Shown: positions 1 to 9,313 of the stretch, one piece after another
Position numbering within the stretch: position 1 is the first letter of the stretch
Layout of the letters: the number at the start of each line of letters is the position of its first letter
NCBI RefSeq assembly: GCF_963576615.1
Contig: NC_088715.1
Coordinates: 57,409,302-57,473,301 of the forward strand
Length of the DNA stretch: 64,000 nucleotides
From: Watersipora subatra
Taxonomy: Eukaryota; Bryozoa; Gymnolaemata; Cheilostomatida; Watersiporidae
Direction of reading: 5' to 3'
The notes under the pieces: generated by a model
Told to the model about the DNA's origin: nothing
Databases searched by the model: none
What the model saw: only the letters and a program-made list of their open reading frames with translations
Made by a program: the position numbers and the translations under genes

Positions 1-177
1 TAGTCGAGGTAGGCCGGACCGCTTCGGCGAGACGGGCGGACCGGAAAAAACGCGACTAGTCTTCGGCCCCGGCGAGGCCTCTCGGTTTCTTCGAGCGGCT
101 CGTTCGCCCTAAACGGGGACACTCGCTCGGCGGCGAGTCGGCCGCGACTGAGCGACGGACGGCCGTCCGGGCAATTT
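1..177 (+). promoter_or_regulatory. U2 upstream region of copy 1 (partial)
   Basis: This is the 3' part of the GC-rich region that precedes every U2 copy. It carries GAGTCGG where most units have GAATCGG; the only other unit with this variant is copy 6, which also carries the 315-bp insertion. Confidence 0.55.
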
Positions 178-214
178 ATCGCTTCTCGGCCTATTGGCTA
201 AGATCAAAGTGTAG

Positions 215-529
215 CATTCGTGCTGCACGGCGGTCTTGCAGGTGTTTCATTGCACAGCCCCCCGAAACACCCGCGTGGCAGGCGAGCGGTCACATCCGGG
301 CCCGCACTAGGGATTCCCACCCGGGGTGCCGGCCAGGCCAGAGCATTCAAATGCTCCACGAGTCCTTGGAAGTTTCGGTGGTCGTTGTACCTCGGACATT
401 CGTGATGACCTGGCAAGGTAAATTACCGCCCTGCAATAAATTCCAGGGGTTGACAACCCTTGGGGGGCTGACTTTGGCGAAAAGCCAATATCGTCGAGGT
501 CAGCCCCACTCCATGTCATAAAACAGGAG
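215..529 (+). mobile_element. 315-bp U2-specific SINE-like element, copy 1
   Basis: This insertion sits exactly between U2 nucleotides 37 and 38. It has no long ORF that looks real and no convincing Pol III A/B boxes. It looks like a structured RNA: inverted repeats at 341-356 (GAGCATT/AATGCTC), about 445-461, and a long hairpin at 464-507 whose outer arms are GGGGCTGAC and GTCAGCCCC and whose inner stem TTGGC/GCCAA caps a GAAAA loop. It ends in AAACAGGAG, the same nine bases that end the LINE at 22979-22987, at the same target nucleotide. That points to mobilisation by the LINE's reverse transcriptase (inference). There is no poly(A) tail and at most a 2-bp AG duplication at the ends. Its origin is not recognised; it could instead be a remnant of another U2-specific element. 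Confidence 0.75.
464..507 (+). other. 3' hairpin of the 315-bp element
   Basis: The outer stem 464-472 pairs with 499-507 (nine G-C/A-T pairs), continued by a T473/G498 wobble and T474/A497, with an inner stem 474-478 against 484-488. It lies 22 bases before the element's end, where reverse transcriptases of stringent LINEs bind a 3' stem-loop. In the third element copy the wobble is a C-G pair. Confidence 0.6.
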
Positions 530-1312
530 TATCTGTTCTAATCAGTTTAATATCTGATTCGCGGCGCATCGCGCCGCTACGATATTAATCTGATTTTTGG
601 AACGAGATGGAGCGCGGAAGCTTGCTTCGGCTCCGTCACGGGTTGTCTCGGTATCGCAGTACCTCCGAGCACGGCCCACTCCCCTCGTCGGGAGGCACGA
701 AACGAAAGATAAACTGAACCTACCTACTCGCCTACCTACTCGCCTACCTACCTACCTACCTACCTACCCACGCGCCTACCGGAAAAAAATCTTTTGCCGC
801 GAGGCGGCGCTTTAAATTAACGCGCTTAGCGCGTAAATTCTTCCCGAATTCGCGAAAAAAACGACGCGGAGCGCGAGGGGGACAGCTCCGATTTTAACTA
901 GGCGAAAAGCGTGAAAGCGAGGCGCCGGCGACTACGCGGGCGCTTCTTCGACGCCCGTTAGCCGCGCCGACTAGCGTTCGCCGCGATCGAGCGCCCGTTT
1001 CGCGCGCGTTCGCTTTCGACTAAGCGCTCAGCCGTCGCTCCGAAACTTTCGTCGCCGCCTCCGCCCTCGCCCTCTTTCCCCGGTCACGCGCTCGCGCATC
1101 GCCAGCCCTTCGCCTACGTTTATTTCTATAGACGTTGGGTGTTGGGTGTTGGGGTGTTGGGGTGTTCGGGGTGAGCGGGTGGCGAGCGGACAGACGAGAG
1201 ACCGCAAAGGTTTCGTTCGGGGCGGAAATCGCCCGAGACGAACCGACCCGTTCTATCTACGCGCTTCTTTAGTAGTCGAAAACTACGAATAATGAAAACT
1301 TTGATCTACATT

Positions 1313-1369
<57 letters not shown>

Positions 1370-1753
1370 CAGAAATAGCCTTAACGAAGGGCGGGGAGGG
1401 GGAGGGGGGACGACTTCGAAAGAATGACCAAGACGAGTAGACTCCTCGCTACTCTACCCGCGACGAGATTAGAAGCGTTATTACGTAACTAGCTAGGAGA
1501 AACGAAAAGGCTAGCACTCGCGTATAGGCTTAACGAAGAGAGGGAGACGACTTCGAAAGAGAAAGGCCGGTGAGAATAGCTTCGGTACTACCCGCGTCGA
1601 GATTAGAAGCGTTATTACGTAACTAGCTAGGAGAAGCGAATAGGCCACTCTCGGCGCGCGCGAATGCCGAAATCCTTTAATTACATCTATACCGTAAAGA
1701 GAGTAAAGGCGAATCTAAAAGTTTTCTAAATACGCCGAAGGGAGTTTAAAAGT

Positions 1754-1769
1754 TGGCGCTTTCGCGCCA
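1754..1769 (+). other. Perfect hairpin TGGCGC-TTTC-GCGCCA upstream of U2
   Basis: A 6-bp stem with a TTTC loop lies 230 bp upstream of the U2 start of copy 2 and recurs at the same place in the other units (for example 3327-3342). The shape resembles a histone 3' stem-loop, but the stem sequence does not match that consensus. Its role is unknown; it may mark the upstream edge of the promoter region. Confidence 0.45.
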
Positions 1770-1983
1770 GTTACTGAACGGGACGAGCGAGAGACCGACT
1801 CCGAACTAGTCGAGGTAGGCCGGACCGCTTCGGCGAGACGGGCGGACCGGAAAAAACGCGACTAGTCTTCGGCCCCGGCGAGGCCTCTCGGTTTCTTCGA
1901 GCGGCTCGTTCGCCCTAAACGGGGACACTCGCTCGGCGGCGAATCGGCCGCGACTGAGCGACGGACGGCCGTCCGGGCAATTT
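1770..1983 (+). promoter_or_regulatory. U2 promoter region (representative, copy 2)
   Basis: This segment of about 214 bp is kept before every U2 copy. snRNA-type Pol II promoters use a proximal sequence element about 40-65 bp upstream and no TATA box; I see no TATA box here, and I cannot recognise the PSE by sequence. The expected PSE window is about 1920-1945. The region also has a 12-bp perfect palindrome at 1963-1974. Function is inferred from position and conservation only. Confidence 0.5.
1963..1974 (+). promoter_or_regulatory. Palindrome GGACGGCCGTCC just before U2
   Basis: A 12-bp perfect palindrome lies 21 to 10 bases upstream of the U2 start. It recurs in nearly all units. Copies 13 and 16 have GGACAGCCGTCC (one arm changed) and copy 21 has CT inserted in its right arm. 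It could be a dimer-binding site or just GC-rich chance. Confidence 0.4.
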
Positions 1984-2170
1984 ATCGCTTCTCGGCCTAT
2001 TGGCTAAGATCAAAGTGTAGTATCTGTTCTAATCAGTTTAATATCTGATTCGCGGCGCATCGCGCCGCTACGATATTAATCTGATTTTTGGAACGAGATG
2101 GAGCGCGGAAGCTTGCTTCGGCTCCGTCACGGGTTGTCTCGGTATCGCAGTACCTCCGAGCACGGCCCAC
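1984..2170 (+). ncRNA. U2 snRNA, copy 2 (reference copy)
   Basis: U2 snRNA pairs with the intron branchpoint and with U6 in the spliceosome. The 187-nt length fits the family (human 188). Seen in order: the 5' end ATCGCTTCTCGGCC; the branchpoint-recognition GTAGTA at nucleotides 34-39; stem-loop IIa (AATCAG/CTGATT); stem-loop IIb (GCGGCG/CGCCGC with a five-base loop); the Sm-site ATTTTTGG; stem-loop III around AAGCTTGCTT; and stem-loop IV around CGGTATCGCAGTACCTCCG, the U2A'/U2B'' site. Relative to human U2, the changes in IIa and IIb keep pairing, as expected for a functional RNA. The extra A in GATCAAAGTG is shared with insect and nematode U2. The 3' end is set by family length and may be off by a few bases. 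Confidence 0.97.
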
Positions 2171-2206
2171 TCCCCTCGTCGGGAGGCACGAAACGAAAGA
2201 TAAACT
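2169..2206 (+). terminator. Possible 3'-end processing region (hairpin plus 3' box-like motif)
   Basis: A short hairpin (CTCCC/GGGAG) overlaps and follows the U2 3' end, then an A-rich motif ACGAAACGAAAGATAAAC at about 2188-2205. In animals a 3' box 9-19 nt downstream directs Integrator cleavage of pre-snRNA; this motif is in about the right place and partly resembles the vertebrate box. It is the same in most units; B-type units have GATTAACTG instead of GATAAACTG. Assignment is tentative. Confidence 0.4.
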
Positions 2207-2628
2207 GAACCTACCTACTCGCCTACCTACTCGCCTACCTACCTACCTACCTACCTACCTACCCACGCGCCTACCGGAAAAAAATCTTTTGCCGCGAGGC
2301 GGCGCTTTAAATTAACGCGCTTAGCGCGTAAATTCTTCCCGAATTCGCGAAAAAAACGACGCGGAGCGCGAGGGGGACAGCTCCGATTTTAACTAGGCGA
2401 AAAGCGTGAAAGCGAGGCGCCAGCGACTACGCGGGCGCTTCTTCGACGCCCGTTAGCCGCGCCGACTAGCGTTCGCCGCGATCGAGCGCCCGTTTCGCGC
2501 GCGTTCGCTTTCGACTAAGCGCTCAGCCGTCGCTCCGAAACTTTCGTCGCCGCCTCCGCCCTCGCCCTCTTTCCCCGGTCACGCGCTCGCGCATCGCCAG
2601 CCCTTCGCCTACGTTTATTTCTATAGAC

Positions 2629-2731
2629 GTTGGGTGTTGGGTGTTGGGTGTTGGGTGTTGGGTGTTGGGTGTTGGGTGTTGGGTGTTGGGTGTTGGGTGT
2701 TGGGTGTTGGGTGTTGGGTGTTGGGTGTTGG
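2629..2731 (+). repeat. (GTTGGGT)n minisatellite, about 14 copies
   Basis: The 7-bp unit places GGG every seven bases on the + strand, fitting the G-quadruplex pattern G3-N4-G3. Long versions (about 10-14 units) follow U2 copies 2, 5, 7, 10, 11, 12, 14, 17, 21-29 and 31. The rest have two or three units followed by GTTGGGG variants. It is not the insect telomere repeat TTAGG. Confidence 0.9.
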
Positions 2732-2883
2732 GGTGTTCGGGGTGAGCGGGTGGCGAGCGGACAGACGAGAGACCGCAAAGGTTTCGTTCGGGGCGGAAAT
2801 CGCCCGAGACGAACCGACCCGTTCTATCTACGCGCTTCTTTAGTAGTCGAAAACTACGAATAATGAAAACTTTGATCTACATT

Positions 2884-2885
<2 letters not shown>

Positions 2886-2942
<57 letters not shown>
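2886..2942. repeat. (TA)n microsatellite
   Basis: A TA tract with one internal GTATAT interruption. Every unit has one, and its length differs from unit to unit far more than the flanks do. It is shortest after copy 12 (about 23852-23890). C-type units end it with GTATATATACATATATAAG. Confidence 0.9.
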
Positions 2943-2952
2943 CAGAAATAGC

Positions 2953-3218
2953 CTTAACGAAGGGCGGGGAGGGGGAGGGGGGACGACTTCGAAAGAATGA
3001 CCAAGACGAGTAGACTCCTCGCTACTCTACCCGCGACGAGATTAGAAGCGTTATTACGTAACTAGCTAGGAGAAACGAAAAGGCTAGCACTCGCGTATAG
3101 GCTTAACGAAGAGAGGGAGACGACTTCGAAAGAGAAAGGCCGGTGAGAATAGCTTCGGTACTACCCGCGTCGAGATTAGAAGCGTTATTACGTAACTAGC
3201 TAGGAGAAGCGAATAGGC
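2953..3218. repeat. Internal direct duplication in the spacer (149-bp offset)
   Basis: Two imperfect copies (about 2953-3083 and 3102-3218) share CTTAACGAAG, GACGACTTCGAAAG, then GAGATTAGAAGCGTTATTAC and GTAACTAGCTAGGAGAA. The same pair occurs in every unit, so the duplication predates spread of the unit. Confidence 0.85.
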
Positions 3219-3556
3219 CACTCTCGGCGCGCGCGAATGCCGAAATCCTTTAATTACATCTATACCGTAAAGAGAGTAAAGGCGAATCTAAAAGTTTTCT
3301 AAATACGCCGAAGGGAGTTTAAAAGTTGGCGCTTTCGCGCCAGTTACTGAACGGGACGAGCGAGAGACCGACTCCGAACTAGTCGAGGTAGGCCGGACCG
3401 CTTCGGCGAGACGGGCGGACCGGAAAAAACGCGACTAGTCTTCGGCCCCGGCGAGGCCTCTCGGTTTCTTCGAGCGGCTCGTTCGCCCTAAACGGGGACA
3501 CTCGCTCGGCGGCGAATCGGCCGCGACTGAGCGACGGACGGCCGTCCGGGCAATTT

Positions 3557-3743
3557 ATCGCTTCTCGGCCTATTGGCTAAGATCAAAGTGTAGTATCTGT
3601 TCTAATCAGTTTAATATCTGATTCGCGGCGCATCGCGCCGCTACGATATTAATCTGATTTTTGGAACGAGATGGAGCGCGGAAGCTTGCTTCGGCTCCGT
3701 CACGGGTTGTCTCGGTATCGCAGTACCTCCGAGCACGGCCCAC
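3557..3743 (+). ncRNA. U2 snRNA, copy 3
   Basis: Uninterrupted and reads the same as copy 2. The spacer 3744-5039 is A type with a very short heptamer tract and GCCGGCGAC. Confidence 0.96.
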
Positions 3744-4368
3744 TCCCCTCGTCGGGAGGCACGAAACGAAAGATAAACTGAACCTACCTACTCGCCTACC
3801 TACTCGCCTACCTACCTACCTACCTACCTACCCACGCGCCTACCGGAAAAAAATCTTTTGCCGCGAGGCGGCGCTTTAAATTAACGCGCTTAGCGCGTAA
3901 ATTCTTCCCGAATTCGCGAAAAAAACGACGCGGAGCGCGAGGGGGACAGCTCCGATTTTAACTAGGCGAAAAGCGTGAAAGCGAGGCGCCGGCGACTACG
4001 CGGGCGCTTCTTCGACGCCCGTTAGCCGCGCCGACTAGCGTTCGCCGCGATCGAGCGCCCGTTTCGCGCGCGTTCGCTTTCGACTAAGCGCTCAGCCGTC
4101 GCTCCGAAACTTTCGTCGCCGCCTCCGCCCTCGCCCTCTTTCCCCGGTCACGCGCTCGCGCATCGCCAGCCCTTCGCCTACGTTTATTTCTATAGACGTT
4201 GGGTGTTGGGTGTTGGGGTGTTCGGGGTGAGCGGGTGGCGAGCGGACAGACGAGAGACCGCAAAGGTTTCGTTCGGGGCGGAAATCGCCCGAGACGAACC
4301 GACCCGTTCTATCTACGCGCTTCTTTAGTAGTCGAAAACTACGAATAATGAAAACTTTGATCTACATT

Positions 4369-4425
<57 letters not shown>

Positions 4426-5039
4426 CAGAAATAGCCTTAACGAAGGGCGGGGAGGGGGAGGGGGGACGACTTCGAAAGAATGACCAAGACGAGTAGACTC
4501 CTCGCTACTCTACCCGCGACGAGATTAGAAGCGTTATTACGTAACTAGCTAGGAGAAACGAAAAGGCTAGCACTCGCGTATAGGCTTAACGAAGAGAGGG
4601 AGACGACTTCGAAAGAGAAAGGCCGGTGAGAATAGCTTCGGTACTACCCGCGTCGAGATTAGAAGCGTTATTACGTAACTAGCTAGGAGAAGCGAATAGG
4701 CCACTCTCGGCGCGCGCGAATGCCGAAATCCTTTAATTACATCTATACCGTAAAGAGAGTAAAGGCGAATCTAAAAGTTTTCTAAATACGCCGAAGGGAG
4801 TTTAAAAGTTGGCGCTTTCGCGCCAGTTACTGAACGGGACGAGCGAGAGACCGACTCCGAACTAGTCGAGGTAGGCCGGACCGCTTCGGCGAGACGGGCG
4901 GACCGGAAAAAACGCGACTAGTCTTCGGCCCCGGCGAGGCCTCTCGGTTTCTTCGAGCGGCTCGTTCGCCCTAAACGGGGACACTCGCTCGGCGGCGAAT
5001 CGGCCGCGACTGAGCGACGGACGGCCGTCCGGGCAATTT

Positions 5040-5226
5040 ATCGCTTCTCGGCCTATTGGCTAAGATCAAAGTGTAGTATCTGTTCTAATCAGTTTAATAT
5101 CTGATTCGCGGCGCATCGCGCCGCTACGATATTAATCTGATTTTTGGAACGAGATGGAGCGCGGAAGCTTGCTTCGGCTCCGTCACGGGTTGTCTCGGTA
5201 TCGCAGTACCTCCGAGCACGGCCCAC
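5040..5226 (+). ncRNA. U2 snRNA, copy 4
   Basis: Uninterrupted. The spacer 5227-6536 is A type with a short heptamer tract and one more CCTA unit than the spacer of copy 3. Confidence 0.96.
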
Positions 5227-5863
5227 TCCCCTCGTCGGGAGGCACGAAACGAAAGATAAACTGAACCTACCTACTCGCCTACCTACTCGCCTACCTACCT
5301 ACCTACCTACCTACCTACCCACGCGCCTACCGGAAAAAAATCTTTTGCCGCGAGGCGGCGCTTTAAATTAACGCGCTTAGCGCGTAAATTCTTCCCGAAT
5401 TCGCGAAAAAAACGACGCGGAGCGCGAGGGGGACAGCTCCGATTTTAACTAGGCGAAAAGCGTGAAAGCGAGGCGCCGGCGACTACGCGGGCGCTTCTTC
5501 GACGCCCGTTAGCCGCGCCGACTAGCGTTCGCCGCGATCGAGCGCCCGTTTCGCGCGCGTTCGCTTTCGACTAAGCGCTCAGCCGTCGCTCCGAAACTTT
5601 CGTCGCCGCCTCCGCCCTCGCCCTCTTTCCCCGGTCACGCGCTCGCGCATCGCCAGCCCTTCGCCTACGTTTATTTCTATAGACGTTGGGTGTTGGGTGT
5701 TGGGGTGTTGGGGTGTTCGGGGTGAGCGGGTGGCGAGCGGACAGACGAGAGACCGCAAAGGTTTCGTTCGGGGCGGAAATCGCCCGAGACGAACCGACCC
5801 GTTCTATCTACGCGCTTCTTTAGTAGTCGAAAACTACGAATAATGAAAACTTTGATCTACATT

Positions 5864-5922
<59 letters not shown>

Positions 5923-6536
5923 CAGAAATAGCCTTAACGAAGGGCGGGGAGGGGGAGGGGGGACGACTTCGAAAGAATGACCAAGACGAGTAGACTCCTC
6001 GCTACTCTACCCGCGACGAGATTAGAAGCGTTATTACGTAACTAGCTAGGAGAAACGAAAAGGCTAGCACTCGCGTATAGGCTTAACGAAGAGAGGGAGA
6101 CGACTTCGAAAGAGAAAGGCCGGTGAGAATAGCTTCGGTACTACCCGCGTCGAGATTAGAAGCGTTATTACGTAACTAGCTAGGAGAAGCGAATAGGCCA
6201 CTCTCGGCGCGCGCGAATGCCGAAATCCTTTAATTACATCTATACCGTAAAGAGAGTAAAGGCGAATCTAAAAGTTTTCTAAATACGCCGAAGGGAGTTT
6301 AAAAGTTGGCGCTTTCGCGCCAGTTACTGAACGGGACGAGCGAGAGACCGACTCCGAACTAGTCGAGGTAGGCCGGACCGCTTCGGCGAGACGGGCGGAC
6401 CGGAAAAAACGCGACTAGTCTTCGGCCCCGGCGAGGCCTCTCGGTTTCTTCGAGCGGCTCGTTCGCCCTAAACGGGGACACTCGCTCGGCGGCGAATCGG
6501 CCGCGACTGAGCGACGGACGGCCGTCCGGGCAATTT

Positions 6537-6723
6537 ATCGCTTCTCGGCCTATTGGCTAAGATCAAAGTGTAGTATCTGTTCTAATCAGTTTAATATCTG
6601 ATTCGCGGCGCATCGCGCCGCTACGATATTAATCTGATTTTTGGAACGAGATGGAGCGCGGAAGCTTGCTTCGGCTCCGTCACGGGTTGTCTCGGTATCG
6701 CAGTACCTCCGAGCACGGCCCAC
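6537..6723 (+). ncRNA. U2 snRNA, copy 5
   Basis: Uninterrupted. The spacer 6724-8119 has a long heptamer tract (about 7182-7284) and the GCCAGCGAC variant shared with the spacers after copies 2 and 7. Confidence 0.96.
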
Positions 6724-7436
6724 TCCCCTCGTCGGGAGGCACGAAACGAAAGATAAACTGAACCTACCTACTCGCCTACCTACTCGCCTACCTACCTACC
6801 TACCTACCTACCTACCCACGCGCCTACCGGAAAAAAATCTTTTGCCGCGAGGCGGCGCTTTAAATTAACGCGCTTAGCGCGTAAATTCTTCCCGAATTCG
6901 CGAAAAAAACGACGCGGAGCGCGAGGGGGACAGCTCCGATTTTAACTAGGCGAAAAGCGTGAAAGCGAGGCGCCAGCGACTACGCGGGCGCTTCTTCGAC
7001 GCCCGTTAGCCGCGCCGACTAGCGTTCGCCGCGATCGAGCGCCCGTTTCGCGCGCGTTCGCTTTCGACTAAGCGCTCAGCCGTCGCTCCGAAACTTTCGT
7101 CGCCGCCTCCGCCCTCGCCCTCTTTCCCCGGTCACGCGCTCGCGCATCGCCAGCCCTTCGCCTACGTTTATTTCTATAGACGTTGGGTGTTGGGTGTTGG
7201 GTGTTGGGTGTTGGGTGTTGGGTGTTGGGTGTTGGGTGTTGGGTGTTGGGTGTTGGGTGTTGGGTGTTGGGTGTTGGGTGTTGGGGTGTTCGGGGTGAGC
7301 GGGTGGCGAGCGGACAGACGAGAGACCGCAAAGGTTTCGTTCGGGGCGGAAATCGCCCGAGACGAACCGACCCGTTCTATCTACGCGCTTCTTTAGTAGT
7401 CGAAAACTACGAATAATGAAAACTTTGATCTACATT

Positions 7437-7495
<59 letters not shown>

Positions 7496-7936
7496 CAGAA
7501 ATAGCCTTAACGAAGGGCGGGGAGGGGGAGGGGGGACGACTTCGAAAGAATGACCAAGACGAGTAGACTCCTCGCTACTCTACCCGCGACGAGATTAGAA
7601 GCGTTATTACGTAACTAGCTAGGAGAAACGAAAAGGCTAGCACTCGCGTATAGGCTTAACGAAGAGAGGGAGACGACTTCGAAAGAGAAAGGCCGGTGAG
7701 AATAGCTTCGGTACTACCCGCGTCGAGATTAGAAGCGTTATTACGTAACTAGCTAGGAGAAGCGAATAGGCCACTCTCGGCGCGCGCGAATGCCGAAATC
7801 CTTTAATTACATCTATACCGTAAAGAGAGTAAAGGCGAATCTAAAAGTTTTCTAAATACGCCGAAGGGAGTTTAAAAGTTGGCGCTTTCGCGCCAGTTAC
7901 TGAACGGGACGAGCGAGAGACCGACTCCGAACTAGT

Positions 7937-7956
7937 CGAGGTAGGCCGAGGTAGGC
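7937..7956 (+). repeat. 10-bp tandem duplication upstream of copy 6
   Basis: CGAGGTAGGC occurs twice in a row; other units have it once. It is a private marker for this unit. Confidence 0.9.
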
Positions 7957-8119
7957 CGGACCGCTTCGGCGAGACGGGCGGACCGGAAAAAACGCGACTA
8001 GTCTTCGGCCCCGGCGAGGCCTCTCGGTTTCTTCGAGCGGCTCGTTCGCCCTAAACGGGGACACTCGCTCGGCGGCGAGTCGGCCGCGACTGAGCGACGG
8101 ACGGCCGTCCGGGCAATTT

Positions 8120-8621
8120 ATCGCTTCTCGGCCTATTGGCTAAGATCAAAGTGTAGCATTCGTGCTGCACGGCGGTCTTGCAGGTGTTTCATTGCACAGC
8201 CCCCCGAAACACCCGCGTGGCAGGCGAGCGGTCACATCCGGGCCCGCACTAGGGATTCCCACCCGGGGTGCCGGCCAGGCCAGAGCATTCAAATGCTCCA
8301 CGAGTCCTTGGAAGTTTCGGTGGTCGTTGTACCTCGGACATTCGTGATGACCTGGCAAGGTAAATTACCGCCCTGCAATAAATTCCAGGGGTTGACAACC
8401 CTTGGGGGGCTGACTTTGGCGAAAAGCCAATATCGTCGAGGTCAGCCCCACTCCATGTCATAAAACAGGAGTATCTGTTCTAATCAGTTTAATATCTGAT
8501 TCGCGGCGCATCGCGCCGCTACGATATTAATCTGATTTTTGGAACGAGATGGAGCGCGGAAGCTTGCTTCGGCTCCGTCACGGGTTGTCTCGGTATCGCA
8601 GTACCTCCGAGCACGGCCCAC
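8120..8621 (+). pseudogene. U2 snRNA copy 6, split by 315-bp insertion
   Basis: U2 nucleotides 1-37 lie at 8120-8156 and nucleotides 38-187 at 8472-8621. The junctions are identical to copy 1, and the upstream flank shares the GAGTCGG variant, so the two are probably duplicates of one insertion. The spacer 8622-9927 is A type with a short heptamer tract. Confidence 0.93.
8157..8471 (+). mobile_element. 315-bp U2-specific SINE-like element, copy 2
   Basis: Same length and, by eye, the same sequence as 215-529, inserted at the same U2 nucleotide and ending in AAACAGGAG. Shared flank markers make spread by array duplication more likely than a second insertion. Confidence 0.75.
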
Positions 8622-9254
8622 TCCCCTCGTCGGGAGGCACGAAACGAAAGATAAACTGAACCTACCTACTCGCCTACCTACTCGCCTACCTACCTACCTA
8701 CCTACCTACCCACGCGCCTACCGGAAAAAAATCTTTTGCCGCGAGGCGGCGCTTTAAATTAACGCGCTTAGCGCGTAAATTCTTCCCGAATTCGCGAAAA
8801 AAACGACGCGGAGCGCGAGGGGGACAGCTCCGATTTTAACTAGGCGAAAAGCGTGAAAGCGAGGCGCCGGCGACTACGCGGGCGCTTCTTCGACGCCCGT
8901 TAGCCGCGCCGACTAGCGTTCGCCGCGATCGAGCGCCCGTTTCGCGCGCGTTCGCTTTCGACTAAGCGCTCAGCCGTCGCTCCGAAACTTTCGTCGCCGC
9001 CTCCGCCCTCGCCCTCTTTCCCCGGTCACGCGCTCGCGCATCGCCAGCCCTTCGCCTACGTTTATTTCTATAGACGTTGGGTGTTGGGTGTTGGGGTGTT
9101 GGGGTGTTCGGGGTGAGCGGGTGGCGAGCGGACAGACGAGAGACCGCAAAGGTTTCGTTCGGGGCGGAAATCGCCCGAGACGAACCGACCCGTTCTATCT
9201 ACGCGCTTCTTTAGTAGTCGAAAACTACGAATAATGAAAACTTTGATCTACATT

Positions 9255-9313
<59 letters not shown>

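Larger units (their letters stand above)
178..679 (+). pseudogene. U2 snRNA copy 1, split by 315-bp insertion
   Basis: U2 nucleotides 1-37 lie at 178-214 and nucleotides 38-187 at 530-679. The split falls in the branchpoint-recognition GUAGUA, so no normal U2 could be made from this copy. The rest matches the uninterrupted copies. The spacer 680-1983 is A type with a short heptamer tract near 1134 and a TA tract near 1316. Confidence 0.93.
2171..3556 (+). repeat. U2 spacer, fully dissected (copy 2 to copy 3)
   Basis: The order of parts here is typical of the array. A CCTA tetranucleotide tract lies at about 2211-2276, an inverted repeat ACGCGC-TTA-GCGCGT at 2315-2329, and a GC-rich stretch at 2330-2620. 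The (GTTGGGT)n minisatellite is at about 2629-2731 (about 14 copies here). Then come (TA)n at about 2886-2942, a G run at 2961-2982, an internal direct duplication (2953-3083 and 3102-3218), an A+T-richer stretch at 3219-3326, a TTTC-loop hairpin at 3327-3342, and the next promoter. I see no gene in it. This spacer has GCCAGCGAC near 2420, shared only with the spacers after copies 5 and 7. Confidence 0.9.

Noticed and set aside
215-529. Possible hammerhead ribozyme in the 315-bp element (GTGATGA, short stem ACCT/AGGT, then AAA near 400-425)
   Set aside because: The core has G instead of the essential first C of CUGAUGA and UAAA instead of GAAA, so it would not fit an active hammerhead.
215-529. 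tRNA- or 5S-derived SINE head
   Set aside because: The nearest B-box-like string (GGTCACATCC) fits poorly and no matching A box lies upstream at the right spacing.
597-815. Short open frame starting in U2 and running through the CCTA tract (repeated in most units)
   Set aside because: It overlaps the U2 RNA gene, starts at TTG, and its product is low-complexity from the tetranucleotide repeat. It recurs only because the unit does.
2515-2863. Open frames over the heptamer array giving repeats such as TQHPTPN or VLGVGCW
   Set aside because: A 7-bp repeat without stops is open in several frames; length follows repeat number, with no start context or conserved end.
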